Source: Paramacrobiotus richtersi
Taxonomy: Eukaryota; Tardigrada; Eutardigrada; Parachela; Macrobiotidae
Length of the DNA: 29,135 nucleotides
NCBI GenBank assembly: GCA_034698045.1
Contig: JAQGAU010000395.1
Location: 1-29,135 of the forward strand
Direction: 5' to 3'
Shown here: piece after piece, positions 18,911-29,135 of the stretch
Numbering within the stretch: the stretch's first letter is position 1
How the letters are laid out: each line of letters starts with the position of its first letter
Notes under the pieces: model-generated
Database searches by the model: none
What the model saw: the letters and a program-made list of their open reading frames with translations, nothing else
Told to the model about the DNA's origin: nothing
Program-made: the position numbers and the translations under genes

Positions 18911-20578
18911 TTCTTAACAGTTTAATCAATAAATTATCAACAGAAACAGGAGAAAAGAAAAGGAACAGGGGATACAGGGAATCACAACAAACAGTGGAAA
19001 CCCCATGCAAAGATATCGTTATGCTGTCATTACAATGAAAACGTTAGAAAATGAAGATGGCTAGAAAAATAAACAAGAATTCGGTCCATGCAAACAAAAT
19101 GCTGCCTGTAAGAATGGGGAAAAGTGGAATGAGCCCAACACCAGCGAGACGCATCTGGCACTGATACGAATCAAGCTAGAGTAGCAGCTTGCGCTGACGC
19201 GAGGACGAATCGCAGTGTGGCTCGGCCTCTTGCTTTGTCGGCGCGCCAAAGAGAAACCGCAAAGACAACCGGCTTTGTCGCTGAACTGAGCCGAAGACGG
19301 CCATTTTGGTTGCATGTTTAAATGAATTGAACCGTCAATGGTGTCAACGTTCGAGCAGTGAAATGCGGTATTGCGCCGCGTTTCCCTGTCAAATGGTGAA
19401 TCTGGATATTGTTTATTCTTTATCTCATGGAACTGATTAATCTTGTTAATTCATTCAGTAAGAGCGCTTTCAGAAACGAATCATTATGAATTTATACATA
19501 TAAGCTGAATCGTAACTACGCTGTAAATAACCAATTCCGCATGGAAAACCAAACTTGTTTGTTCGATGAAAATTATTATTTGTTTTTTTCGGTTGAAATT
19601 CGTGGTCTTAGCTAAAGAAAGGTTTTTATTACACTTTCAAAATTATCTAGTTTTTTGTCTAAACTTTTTGAACATACAACGAAAGTTGTCTGATTAGTAG
19701 TAATGTAAATTTCATGTTTTTCGGTAAGTCAGTTATTAATTTATTTTGACAAATAATGTTGATCCAACAACGAAATGGACCTGTTTCTGTTTCCAGTTTT
19801 TGTGTTTTTGTTTTTTAATATGTGATTGTATTATGTTGAACAGTGTAATAGTACGATATGTACAGCGAGAGTAAACATTAAAGATAATAATTTTCCAGTT
19901 AAGCAGTCCATCACAATTAACAATACCATAAAAACATTAACGAATAAAAAGGTGCAATTTCGGAAGTTTTTTTTTCACGGAAAGGAAAGGATTCTGGTGA
20001 TCCAGTGTATCGGACGGTTAACGAAAGGCTTGCCGCACTACAAATAGAACGCCACATCCATTATTTAAACGGTGGAAAATTGTTTTCCGCATGATTAATT
20101 CACAAATTTATCAGAAGTGTTCTGTATTATGTTTCATTTATTTGTTTTGCCTTTTTGCCTTTTGGTTTGCAGCTGAATAATAAAATTAAAAATGAAATCA
20201 GTACTGAATTAAAATAATATAATATCTTTAAAACACAACCGTTTTTAGAAATTACAACAAAACATCACAAATTAATTTTTTATTTACATAATCGAACGCA
20301 TAAAAAAGAGACGAAGAACATTTATTTACCAGCACGATATACACTGGTAAAAAGTAGATTAGCAAGATAAAATTAGAACAATATTAAAACACAAAATGAA
20401 CAAAGCAATAACTTTCAAAAAATACAGGAATAACAGCTATTAAATGAAAATAATATACAAAAATTGTTAACATGCAAAATATGGATTTCCAACGATAAAA
20501 TTAATAGACCTAAAAACTGCTTAGAAATTAAAAGAATAGAAAAACGAAAATAAAGCATGCAAAAGCCACCCACTGATG
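18911..20578. other. 5' flank of axin-A and gene-free AT-rich spacer
   Basis: From 18911 to about 19320 the sequence is GC-richer and is the likely leader and promoter of axin-A. A minus-strand CAAAATGGCCG at about 19298-19310 resembles the YY1-type initiator element. From 19320 to 20578 it is AT-rich with no supported gene; a 73-codon frame at 19826-20047 has no domain. Confidence 0.45.
19224..19279 (-). promoter_or_regulatory. Promoter block of axin-A shared with axin-B
   Basis: On the plus strand: CTTTGTCGGC, then AAAG, then CCGCAAAGAC, then CTTTGTCG. Order and spacing follow the block at 6930-7002 upstream of axin-B, with about 10 bases fewer between the first two parts. Three CTTTG-type cores within 56 bp are candidate TCF/LEF sites. 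It lies 310-370 bp upstream of the axin-A start codon. Confidence 0.5.
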
Positions 20579-20757
20579 TGTACATCGCGCTGCAGTGCCC
20601 TTTCGACGCCCGCAGTGCCTTTTCGTCCGGTTCTCGTAGTTGCACTTGTGTTTCTTCGATTAAGCGGTGCATTTCCTGGGCATGGCATGCACCATTTTTG
20701 TAGTTTTGTTTTTCGGCAATTCTTTTCGTCCAACGTGTGAAATACGCGTTCAAAGCT
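20579..20757 (-). CDS. Unidentified coding exon (gene incomplete)
   Basis: A strong acceptor (TTTTTATTTAG) ends at 20758. About 60 codons follow with coding-like composition: ALNAYFTRWTKRIAEKQ, then a CHAQEMHRLIEETQ part. A candidate donor lies near 20580. The same acceptor and the first 20 or so codons recur at 25390-25441, where TRRTKEIAEK replaces TRWTKRIAEK and most third-position differences are silent, so the peptide seems to have been under selection. I do not recognise the family, and I could not find in-phase partner exons nearby. It could be part of a larger minus-strand gene or a decayed duplicate. Confidence 0.4.
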
Positions 20758-22124
20758 AAATAAAAACGCACCGCGTTATCCGATGCAACACACAGAACAA
20801 AAAACGTACAGAATAACAAGGTATTTAGCCAATTGCAAATTAATAAAATATTAACACTAAATTAATTATTCGTGATATCAGATAATAATAATAATTATTA
20901 ATTATATGACTCGAATTAAACGAAATATTTTTCCCTATAATTCACAGTTTTTTTGATAGTTTTGCCAGAATTAAGCACGACCCGAAAAGTGGCCAAAAAG
21001 TTAAGCGAAGCTGTGTTCTACGGTTTTTGACAGTCTTCTGGCTACATACATGCAACGTGTGGCGGTAAAATCGACCCATCACACTACGATTCTGCTACAA
21101 TCACAAATATCACAGGAAAATCCTCGTTGATTGTTCTCTTAAAGAATTCGTCATCAAAACAAAAATGCACGAGAAGATTGAAAACGCTGTGTGTCCCATT
21201 AATTAACACGCAGAACTAGAGTACCGGAACAGATTCCCCAATACTGAATACTGAAATCGTAGTATAATGACTCTACTAGGAGTAATATATATACCCACGC
21301 CTGTATTATCGCGAATTATCATTGATTGTGCCGCACAATTTGTGCGTACACACTACACAGTGCCGAAAGGAGAAATTTAAAGCATTTACAATATTTTTTA
21401 TAAAAAAAAGATATGGGTAATTTTTTTATATCATTTTAATTCTGTGAAGCTGTGCTTCCAGATCAACTTCCTGAATCAAAAGAATCCCAAAAAACGACAC
21501 GAGAAAAAACATCTTTCGCCTTATATTTTCACTGGTTTTCTATTGGTACGAGTAATTGTGTAGATCGCCTTTTTTCACATCTTTATTCGTTTGTTCCCTG
21601 CAGTCGATTTCGACTTTACTGCAGGCAGCACAATGTTGTGAAAAAACCATCGTACTAAAAACGTTTTTCTTTTTACGGCATGTACATATCTTCACGTGTG
21701 AAAACTGTTTACCACAATTTCTGCAGTTGATATTATACATTTATGCGCCCTTACACTACAGAATACGCTGCTCTGCAGATATGTGCTTCTCAATATACAA
21801 AAGCAGCTGGGTACTTCTTATAAAAACAGCAAAAAATCAGGGTTTTCACCACTTGACTCAGTAAATTTCCGTAGTTTAAAACCTACGCACATTGAACAAT
21901 TTGCTTAATAATATTAAGCTATAACAAAATTCAAGCGAACGCCTGTAAATTGAGCGCTACACCAATGTCAGTTCGTTTTTGTTCGGATTTCCATTTTTTC
22001 AGTTGGGAATTATTATTCCACAGTAAAATGAGTGTTTTAATATCATGAATTATTAATGTAACATTTTTAGTTTAAAGTAATACATAAAATTCTGCCTTTA
22101 TTTCTATGGGTCACATCTCAGTCT

Positions 22125-23620
22125 GAAATCCGGCAATCTCACAATATTTCATCCAGAAAATCGCAGTCGTCTCTAGAATTCCTGTTCAAATATATTCTGA
22201 ATTGAAGAAACAGTTACGCAAAGAGTAAACTGAAAATAGCGAATCATACGATAAATTCTTGTTTTTGCTTCCCTTTTCCGCATGCGCTCACCCTGATAAG
22301 GCTGTAACCTTTAAGGCTACAAGTCTTTTCGATTTCTGTAATCCATAAATCAACCGATCACAAAGTAGAAAGTGAACAAAAATTAAACAGTTGTCTTAAT
22401 TTCGAGGAAGGGGTACTTGAAACAATCAGAACGAAAGCAGGAAAAAAAGGTGTTTATTGTTTGCGTTTACTGCTGTTCAGAGTTCACACTGTTGCGAGAT
22501 AGGGATTATTTGGAAGGTAACTGCCCTTACACTACGTTTTATTTCCCAGCATTACATGCACAGTAAGCAAGGCCAGCGAGTGCAGCAGGTTGGTGGACGA
22601 AACCTAATGAACCCGTCAACAACAAAAGGTTATCTTTTCCCTCGAGATATCAAAAAATAAGCCCATCAAAACAAATCAGCAGAACAATCGCGAGAAATGT
22701 CCCATATGCCTGAGAGAAATGTCTGAGTAATAATTTAAATAATATCAGCTGTAACAGTTTTACTGGCTGCATCCGAAAAGAAAAGCCCATCAACGAGACA
22801 CTATTAACGTACTAAAAGATTTAATATTGAAAAAGCAAATAAAATCACTATCATATGCGCTTTGGAACGCGCCGATATCGTACTTAAAACGCTGACAGTT
22901 TTGCGATAATGTAACGCTCAGAATGTGCTTAATTTCGATTGAAAACCATTATTGAACAAATAAAAACTAATTAAATAAATAATCTAAATTAATCAGACCA
23001 ATAGATGAATTTATTTGAAGAACAGTAACTGCCGCTCCTAAGGCTCCGTAGGCGCCGATGTGCCCTTACACTACGAACACGCGGTTGCTTCATAAAAACG
23101 GATCGATTCTAAACTACAGCTGATAAGCTGCATACGACGATCGAGACTGCTGATGGCATAATTCTAAAATCATATTTTACCACTAAAAACCGGCATGCGC
23201 GGTTGGCTACCAGTATAATTTCTCGTATACAGCGGCAGCCTGTTACATACCATCCCAGCAGAAACCAATCCAGTGTCTATAACTCTTCTGAATTCTAAAA
23301 ATTCATAACATCACTGATTCAATAAAACAACCTTTCCATTAGTACTACGATATCCAATTAACTAAAAGTTGAAGAAATTAATCAAACTATTAACAAAAAT
23401 ATCACAGAAGCAATCAAAAAAATACCGTGAAAAATAGTGAACAAATTACAACCGTCAAAGAATACAATAAAAAACGGAAAACCGGCAACAGAAATGCAAC
23501 ATCACAAATTCCAAAAACAATCATCGCATGGGCTTATAATCAGACAGCTCAAGAGTCAAGAGTAAAGAGAAGCCGCTCGTAAGCCGCTGCACTACGTAAC
23601 ACGCCACAAGGGTGCCAGGT
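22125..23620. repeat. Duplicated block, copy 1
   Basis: Three collinear segments match copy 2: 22125-22320 (with ATTGAAGAAACAGTTACGCA and CATACGATAAATTCTT), 22644-22810 (AAAAATAAGC, TGTCTGAGTAA) and 23360-23600 (ACAACCGT-AAAGAATACA, GCTTATAATCA, motif). Spacing to copy 2 falls from about 2440 to 1740 bp, so copy 2 is shorter inside, or copy 1 has gained sequence. Identity is clearly partial, so the event is old. Confidence 0.7.
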
Positions 23621-24564
23621 TCGTCTGACAGCAAATTGTGTGCATTTAATCTCAATTAAGCATTAATTAATAATAAATTAATCTCAATCAATTTTTTCTT
23701 ATTATAACCAATAACTTATAATTAACACGGTGCACGGCGAAAATCTCCGTAAGAATTTAACTGCTCAGCAATATAATAGCAGTGGATATAATATATGATG
23801 ACCCGACATAAACTACCAGACTCCAAAACTTCTCATCAAAAGAATCTAAAAAGAATAATTAAAAAAACTCTATTGGAACTCCGAACATGCGCAAAATTAA
23901 TAAATCAAAACTAAAATATAAACATTTAGCGATTGCCGAATTTCTTTTTTTTGTCGAACGATATAAAGTCATAAAAATAAAATGGTACAATAAGGATGAA
24001 AAGACAAAAAGGATGAAAACGAGTGAATGGACAATAATCTGAGTTAAAAACAGCATATGAAATTTAAAAATTTAATACAAAATATTTATATTAAAATATT
24101 ATATAAAAAGCATAACAACATTGTATAAGATAACAATTACTATGGGCCAAATATTACCGTAATGAATACTGAAAATGTTTAATTATTAAAATAATTATTG
24201 CCTAATAATCAGTAAAATATAAAAACAACTTGAAAAAATATTAAACAAAATTCGATAACTTTCACAAATGTTTATTAGGCGCCAACAATATACTTAAACC
24301 GGTGTCAGAGCAATATCAAAAAGGACCAACTGAACTGAAACTACTGTACAGTTGTTATTTATACTGCTTAGAAATAGCGGGTTTTGCGCTTTGGGTTTTG
24401 GGTTTGAAAAGCCATTGCACTACGTTTCGCAACTTGACGTGTATTGCCGTCCTGCACAATCAACTTGACAACAAATTGCGAACATCAATTAAAAAAGTGC
24501 TCCAATATACCATGCTGAGCGGAAACGACGTAAATAGCAGAACAACACAAACTCTGGCCGTTTT

Positions 24565-25385
24565 CCAACATCCGGTAACCTCACAGATCATTGCATCCAG
24601 GAAATCATAATTTTCTGTAAAATTCGCGTTTAAATGTATTCTGAATTGAAGAAACAGTTACGCAGAAGGGCAAACTGAAAACAATAAATCATACGATAAA
24701 TTCTTATTTTCCTTTATTTTTCCATCGACATGCGGATAAGGCTGTGACCTTTTATATATAGGGAGCGCGTGTATAATAAACAAAATGAATTATATTATTT
24801 ATCCAGGTTACGAAAAATAAGCACCTGTCAAACAAATCATTAAAATAATCGCAAATCTGTCTGAGTAACAATTCAAATAATTTCCAGCTGTCACAGGCGC
24901 AACAGACAACGAAAGCTCACGCATTAGACACTGCTTACGGAATTTACGATCCAGTAAAAGCAAACAAATTTCTGATAAATACAAATGATAAATTTAAAAT
25001 AAATGTAAAATACTAGAAAATTTAATTTAATACTAGATAAATTTAAAACACTAGAAAATTTCTGATTTCAAAAACTACCAATAGTACGATGTGAAATTAA
25101 TTAAATTACGATAAAATGAACCTGCCTGTTAACCAAATATCGCGAAAGTGGAAAACAAAATACTGGAGAACAGTGGAAAAAAGTACAACCGTTAAAGAAT
25201 ACACTCTAATAAAAAAGTGTAAAGCAACAACTCAAAACACATGAAACGGCCACCGGCTGGACAATTCAAAAAGGAATCGCTGAAACCATCGCTTCTGCTT
25301 ATAATCAAGACAGCTTAAAAGCCTTACACAAGCACCCATTGTAAGCCACTGCACTACATAATGCGTACACAATAGAACGTACGAC
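24565..25385. repeat. Duplicated block, copy 2
   Basis: Segments 24565-24755, 24808-24950 and 25090-25385 match copy 1 in the same order and orientation. Its motif copy at 25345-25358 ends CACTACA rather than CACTACG. A 102-codon plus-strand frame at 24302-24610 overlaps its left edge but has no domain. Confidence 0.7.
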
Positions 25386-25387
25386 AC

Positions 25388-25442
25388 ATTGTAGCTTTTT
25401 TCGGCGATTTCTTTGGTCCGACGCGTAATATGAGCGCCTAAG
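25388..25442 (-). pseudogene. Second copy of the unidentified exon
   Basis: On the minus strand, acceptor CTGCCTTAG is followed by codons for AHITRRTKEIAEKSYN, matching the exon at 20579-20757 in both protein and the intron sequence before it. After about 20 codons the two diverge and this copy runs into the duplicated block. It is probably a truncated duplicate, though it could be the start of a different exon. Confidence 0.4.
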
Positions 25443-26078
25443 GCAGGTAAACAGCAAAGTTACATACTGTACTGTACAGAACAATCTAAAAGGAAGAAAA
25501 TCATTAATAAAGGTTAACAATCCAGAATAGCGAGTACGTACTGTAAAAGACAGCTGAGTATACGGAATGGAAATAATCACTACGCAAAAAAATTCAAAGT
25601 CTGGTATATGTGACAAACAGAAACTTTACGTGTAATTCAAAAATAGATAATAATATTTGATTCAAAGAGGTTTGAAAATGCAGAAAAAAAAAGGTTATTT
25701 CTGTATAAACCAAATTCGCAGATTTATTTGCAGTATTTAGTTCCTCTGAGAGTACATAGATTAGTATAGAATCATCTCCTAACTACGGAGCTCATAGTAA
25801 GCCACAACACTACGTATTTCTACATATGCTGGGATTCAAATTGGCTCGGCATTTGCCCACTAACAGCTAACTTACCAGAAGTCGGCGCATTTGCAAGGAA
25901 AGTTTCGTGCCATAAACAACTTTATTTTGTGAATAACAAACAAATCATGGTTTAAACTATTTGCACAAAACGTATGTCGGAACAACCGTGTCGGCAAGAA
26001 AGAACAATATTCTGATTTTTACAACCGAACTATTAGTCGCTTTGTCAACTGTTAACGAGCTTCACGCAAATAATTAAC

Positions 26079-26244
26079 GCTGAAACCAGTAGCGCGTTTC
26101 GGTCGCCTTTTAGGGGGGTGCCAGCGAACTCCGACAGAAGGGTCCCCCCTTCTGTCAAATTTCGGCGAACCCACTTACAGCATTGCGGCAGGGGGGTGCC
26201 ATGGGGGGTCTGGTGGCCCCCCCAAACGCGCCACTGGCTGAAAC
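26079..26244. mobile_element. Small hAT-type MITE, 150 bp
   Basis: The element spans 26087-26236 with an exact 8-bp target duplication GCTGAAAC at 26079-26086 and 26237-26244. The termini are inverted repeats CAGTAGCGCGTTT and CAGTGGCGCGTTT (complement of the right end). The inside is GC-rich with G and C runs, unlike the AT-rich flanks. The CAGTGGCG end and 8-bp duplication are typical of hAT elements. It has no gene, and the intact duplication suggests a fairly recent insertion. Confidence 0.88.
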
Positions 26245-26402
26245 TATTAATTTTTCCACTTTGGAAAAAATTCTCACAAGGAAAAACGCAAAAAACGCAG
26301 CAGCCAGTCGAGCAGATAGAATTGTTCGCTGTTTTTTTTGGCAGTCTCATTAAGCCGATTTCAACAGGCATGTTTGTGCCATTACACTACGATACTGATT
26401 AA

Positions 26403-26489
26403 AATATTCTCCGACATACTCATTACAAGTACCGCAACAAAATCCGGGATTTTGTTGCGGCACTTGTAATGAGTACGTCGGAGAATATT
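26403..26489. repeat. Near-perfect 87-bp hairpin
   Basis: Two 43-bp arms (about 26403-26445 and 26447-26489) pair with only two A-C mismatches, at 26416/26476 and 26431/26461, and almost no loop (three to five bases). It starts 12 bp after the motif copy at 26378-26391. Size is that of a microRNA precursor, but the tiny loop and near-perfect pairing fit a recent inverted duplication or an siRNA-type hairpin better. Confidence 0.8.
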
Positions 26490-27280
26490 AAACTGGGATT
26501 TTAAATCCAAGTTGTCGCCTGGAAGGAATCTTCCAAGAAACAGGAACAATCAGACGCACGAGACACACAAAAAATGTTGAACACTGATATTTCGTAAACA
26601 ATCTAACCAGATTATATTAGAAAGAACTCAGCAAAACAATATATATATTTAATATATATTATATTTAAAATAATATTAATATATTTAATATATAAATATA
26701 AATTTACACGCCCTATATATTTACAACCGAATATATTTCAAATCAAAGAATTCATATTCACCAATTCATACGAGAAAAACGCAGCGGGATATGCACGACT
26801 CAGTTGCTGATTGACTGCGACATTGTCTAACTCTATTTTACCATCACGATGATTAAAACGGATAGATTGGCGAGATCATGCAGTAATCTGTCAGTTTTTT
26901 AGCGGTTCAGCTTTTTGCGGTTTTTGTGGGAGGAGCTTCCTGGGGCAACCAATCAGTTCATACCGACGACTCAACCGGTTTTTCTCTACCACCGGGCACC
27001 AGACCAACGGGTACTGTGCGGACAATGGCTAGTCTAAAAGAAAGGATCTCATAGAGGCCCGTCTGCTTCAGCTTCGCTATGATTTCATCTGAACTTCATT
27101 CGTGCGGGGCCGTGCCATTTGTGAAGCCATGTGCTGTGTATTCAGCTGAATTTCGAACTGTTACTGGTCACATTTTTTGTCAATTTTCCATCAAGACATG
27201 TACAGCGATCATTGATCTAGCAGTGTTTCTGGAGAAGGAGTTTTATGCCCTATAAACCGTAAATCCGTGTTCCTCGAAGG
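26490..27280. other. 5' flank of the MARCH gene
   Basis: 26630-26760 is an AT-rich tract made of TATAT/TTAATA words. From about 26930 the sequence becomes GC-richer, with a CCAAT box (AACCAATCAG, about 26948-26957), and is the likely promoter and leader of the gene at 27281. No TATA box is obvious. Confidence 0.45.
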
Positions 27281-27967
27281 ATGTCTGTTCAGCAGGTTTT
27301 TCCACCTGATAACGAGAACCATAACCAATCGACAAACATGGGAAGTTTGACGTCAATCTGCTCAGCGAGCGGTACATCCGATCTGTGCCGTATCTGCCAT
27401 GAAGAAGCCACGGTGGACGCTCCACTCATCAGTCCCTGCAGTTGCACGGGAAGTCTAGGATTTGTCCATCAGAAATGTCTTCAACGATGGGTTAACACCT
27501 CCCAGACGAAAACCTGCGAGCTGTGTAAATATGAGTTCCAGATGCACAGCACAGTGAAACCGTTCAGCAAGTGGGAGAAACTCGATGTGAGTAGGATGGA
27601 GCGTCGTACAATCCTGTGGAGTGTGACATGTCATGTGTTAGCGATTACTTGTGTGATTGGGAGTCTGTACGTCCTGATTGACCGGACAATGCAGGAGGCC
27701 AAGTTGATTGTGGCTGCCATGGGGTGTGCCGGGGGACTGGTGTTGATGTTCGTGCTGAATTGCAAAAGGTATGTGTCGCTGTTCCGCCAGTGGAAGATAC
27801 ACAATCGGGTGATATTCATTCAAGCTTGCGAGCGCGATCCTCCTCCGCAGAACGTGGTGATGGTCAGTATGGGTCCGCCGGTCTCCGAGACCTTTCCTAC
27901 ACCCGCGACCTTCCGCGACCCCACTTCTTCGTCGCCCCCTGATGGGGGGCGAGCATCCCACACTTGA
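27281..27967 (+). CDS. MARCHF8: MARCH1/8-type membrane RING-CH E3 ubiquitin ligase
   Basis: A single-exon frame of 228 residues. Residues 36-82 form a RING-CH (C4HC3) zinc finger: C36, C39, C53, C55, H63, C66, C79, C82, with the typical CSCTGSLGFVHQKCLQRW core. Two membrane segments follow, about 111-133 and 142-160, then a cytosolic part with RQWKIHNRVIFIQ that matches the RLKAYNRVIYVQ stretch of MARCH1/8. These enzymes sit in endosomal and plasma membranes and ubiquitinate membrane receptors for lysosomal sorting. The loop between the membrane segments is shorter than in vertebrate MARCH8, and the tail is Pro/Ser-rich. Lack of introns is unusual beside the intron-rich neighbours and may mean a retroposed copy. 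A second ATG at residue 20 is possible, but the first gives the longest frame. Poly(A) signals lie at 28364 and 28636. Confidence 0.92.
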   Translation: MSVQQVFPPDNENHNQSTNMGSLTSICSASGTSDLCRICHEEATVDAPLISPCSCTGSLGFVHQKCLQRWVNTSQTKTCELCKYEFQMHSTVKPFSKWEKLDVSRMERRTILWSVTCHVLAITCVIGSLYVLIDRTMQEAKLIVAAMGCAGGLVLMFVLNCKRYVSLFRQWKIHNRVIFIQACERDPPPQNVVMVSMGPPVSETFPTPATFRDPTSSSPPDGGRASHT

Positions 27968-28363
27968 CACTGGCCAGTAATTCTCGGGGATGATGCGGCA
28001 AATCCGTGCTAAAAACACCGGATTCTGGTTGGTTTGGAACTGGTTATTATTTGTGGCACATTATGATGTCAAGTTTTGGCGGGATTTTTTCAGGTTTTTC
28101 CTTTTCGTTTATCGTTTTGTTTTCTACTCGTTTCTTTTTGAAAATCTCATATTGTGGTGGCGAACCTGCAGGATGGATGGAAGTTGAATGGTGTTGTTTT
28201 TTGAACATGGTTGCAGTGGAGTTTGGTGTGGTTGTTGGTGTGGTTGTTGGTGTGTTGACAGTTTTCCTTTAGGATCTGGTGTTTTTAATGCATTGCACTC
28301 TTCTGCGACGTGTTTTGGATACATTTTCCTTTTAACTGGAGATGAGCGGAAGCTGATTGTAAG

Positions 28364-28369
28364 AATAAA
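28364..28369 (+). terminator. Poly(A) signal candidate of the MARCH gene
   Basis: AATAAA 397 bases after the stop codon. A second AATAAA at 28636-28641 could give a longer transcript. Confidence 0.35.
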
Positions 28370-29027
28370 CGCGACACCGGTATCTGAGTCCTCATCCACA
28401 TATTTACCGTTTACTCTGTAAACTATTCAACTCGTAATTAGCCTCACGACACGCTCCTCCTTACCCTCTCACTACGCATGGATCTTGCCGAATGAAGTTT
28501 ACCGATTCCGCTGTACGTACATACATAAAGTTTTCTGCATATTGTTCTGTGAATATACATTTTATGATTACTTCTGTACCTTATTATTAGCTATTTAATC
28601 ACTATTTAATACCACCAAACATTTTCTGGATTTTTAATAAATCTTAAATTAAAGAAAATCTCTACTGTTGCAGTGATATAAAAATCTTTCCACTTTTAAG
28701 AATTCCTATACACAGATGTGTGCATTTCTTTCCACTTGTAAAGCAGAAAATGTTTGCTATATTTATCAGAGTCTGGTTCTATCCGAACTAAAACACCATG
28801 ATAATAGTATCGCTTTGACAGAAAATTCCACAGCCAACAAGTCAAACAAACGGATCAATTTAGAAAAAAAAACTTTTCCATTTTCACAGCAACGGAAAAG
28901 AACGGTAGATTTTTTAGGTAAATTTTTATATGCTTACTGAGAAACAAAACACTATCTGACGTTTCTTGTGGAAAACTGCGTTTGCCATCGGTCAGACTGT
29001 GGCGAATTACTCATCCTAGCAGCCCAT

Positions 29028-29135
29028 ACACTACGAATTCTCCCTATATTCATCTGCTTATGATGGGTGCGCCTTCGGCGGTGAAAAGGAGAAATGTGGA
29101 CTTCCGATGGGAACGGATAATGTTCTCGCCAGTGC
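29028..29135 (+). CDS. Possible partial exon running off the right edge
   Basis: After a CCTAGCAG acceptor-like site, one frame is open to the window end and includes DGCAFGGEKEKCGLPMG, which reads like cysteine-bearing secreted protein. A second frame opens at ATG 29060/29063 (MMGAPSAVKRRN). GC content rises here as in the other exons. The window stops too soon to choose, and I recognise no family. Confidence 0.25.

Larger units (their letters stand above)
21075..26391 (+). repeat. Cluster of the 14-bp motif GCC-N4-CACTACG (10 copies)
   Basis: Copies at 21075-21088, 21747-21760, 22523-22536, 23062-23075, 23583-23596, 24411-24424, 25345-25358, 25801-25814 and 26378-26391, plus a weaker one near 23336-23349. 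All are on the plus strand. Outside the cluster the motif occurs at 1112, 2024, 3058, 13781, 13990, 28463 and 29022, again only on the plus strand. The four central bases follow NYTR in most copies. Several copies are preceded by GTAA. The reverse complement, CGTAGTGYARNGGC, fits the tRNA/Pol III A-box pattern TRGYNNARNGG. Flanks differ except in the duplicated block. Function unknown. Confidence 0.75.
27968..29135. other. 3' region of the MARCH gene and right edge
   Basis: Likely 3' untranslated region with AATAAA at 28364-28369 and 28636-28641. A short GGTGTGGTTGTT repeat lies at about 28228-28258. Two motif copies lie at 28463-28476 and 29022-29035. Open frames across 27990-28421 have no domain. 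Confidence 0.45.

Noticed and set aside
24302-24610. 102-codon plus-strand frame as a gene
   Set aside because: No domain, no splice or promoter support, and it crosses both a motif copy and the edge of the duplicated block.
26118-26402. Frames on both strands across 26045-26402
   Set aside because: They read through the GC-rich MITE and have no protein similarity that I can see.

Overview
This is animal nuclear DNA. Coding exons are fairly GC-rich and lie in very AT-rich introns and spacers, with GT-AG introns from 63 bp to about 1.9 kb. I cannot name the species. The divergent, compact Axin proteins suggest a fast-evolving invertebrate, perhaps an ecdysozoan, but nothing here proves it. 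I see no tRNA or rRNA gene, no CRISPR, and no retroviral, LINE or other transposon coding sequence.

The gene models were built by hand. I chained exons so that donor, acceptor and codon phase agree at every junction. Layout: (1) 6675 to beyond base 1, minus strand: an Axin-type gene (axin-B) with eight exons in view, an RGS domain, and a 3' end outside the window. (2) 8899-7688, minus: a secreted 10-cysteine Ly6/three-finger protein. (3) 10163-11834, plus: its paralog, head to head with it, with a hAT-type MITE in intron 1. (4) 12497-13507, plus: a fatty-acid-binding-protein gene with the classic four-exon structure and a fold-back element in intron 2. (5) 18910-14318, minus: a second, complete Axin gene (axin-A; seven exons, 508 residues, RGS plus DIX). 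(6) 18.9-27.2 kb: a long AT-rich stretch with a duplicated block, a repeated unknown exon, a small hAT MITE, a long hairpin and most copies of a one-sided 14-bp motif. (7) 27281-27967, plus: an intronless MARCH1/8-type membrane E3 ligase.

The two Axin genes point the same way about 8 kb apart. They share an intron position just after the RGS domain and a promoter block rich in CTTTG cores, so they look like old local duplicates that may both answer to Wnt/TCF. The most unusual signal is the motif GCCNYTRCACTACG. It occurs ten times exactly (as GCC-N4-CACTACG) and six more times with one mismatch, always on the plus strand, and only in three zones (1.1-3.1, 13.8-14.0 and 21-29 kb). Its reverse complement resembles a Pol III A box.
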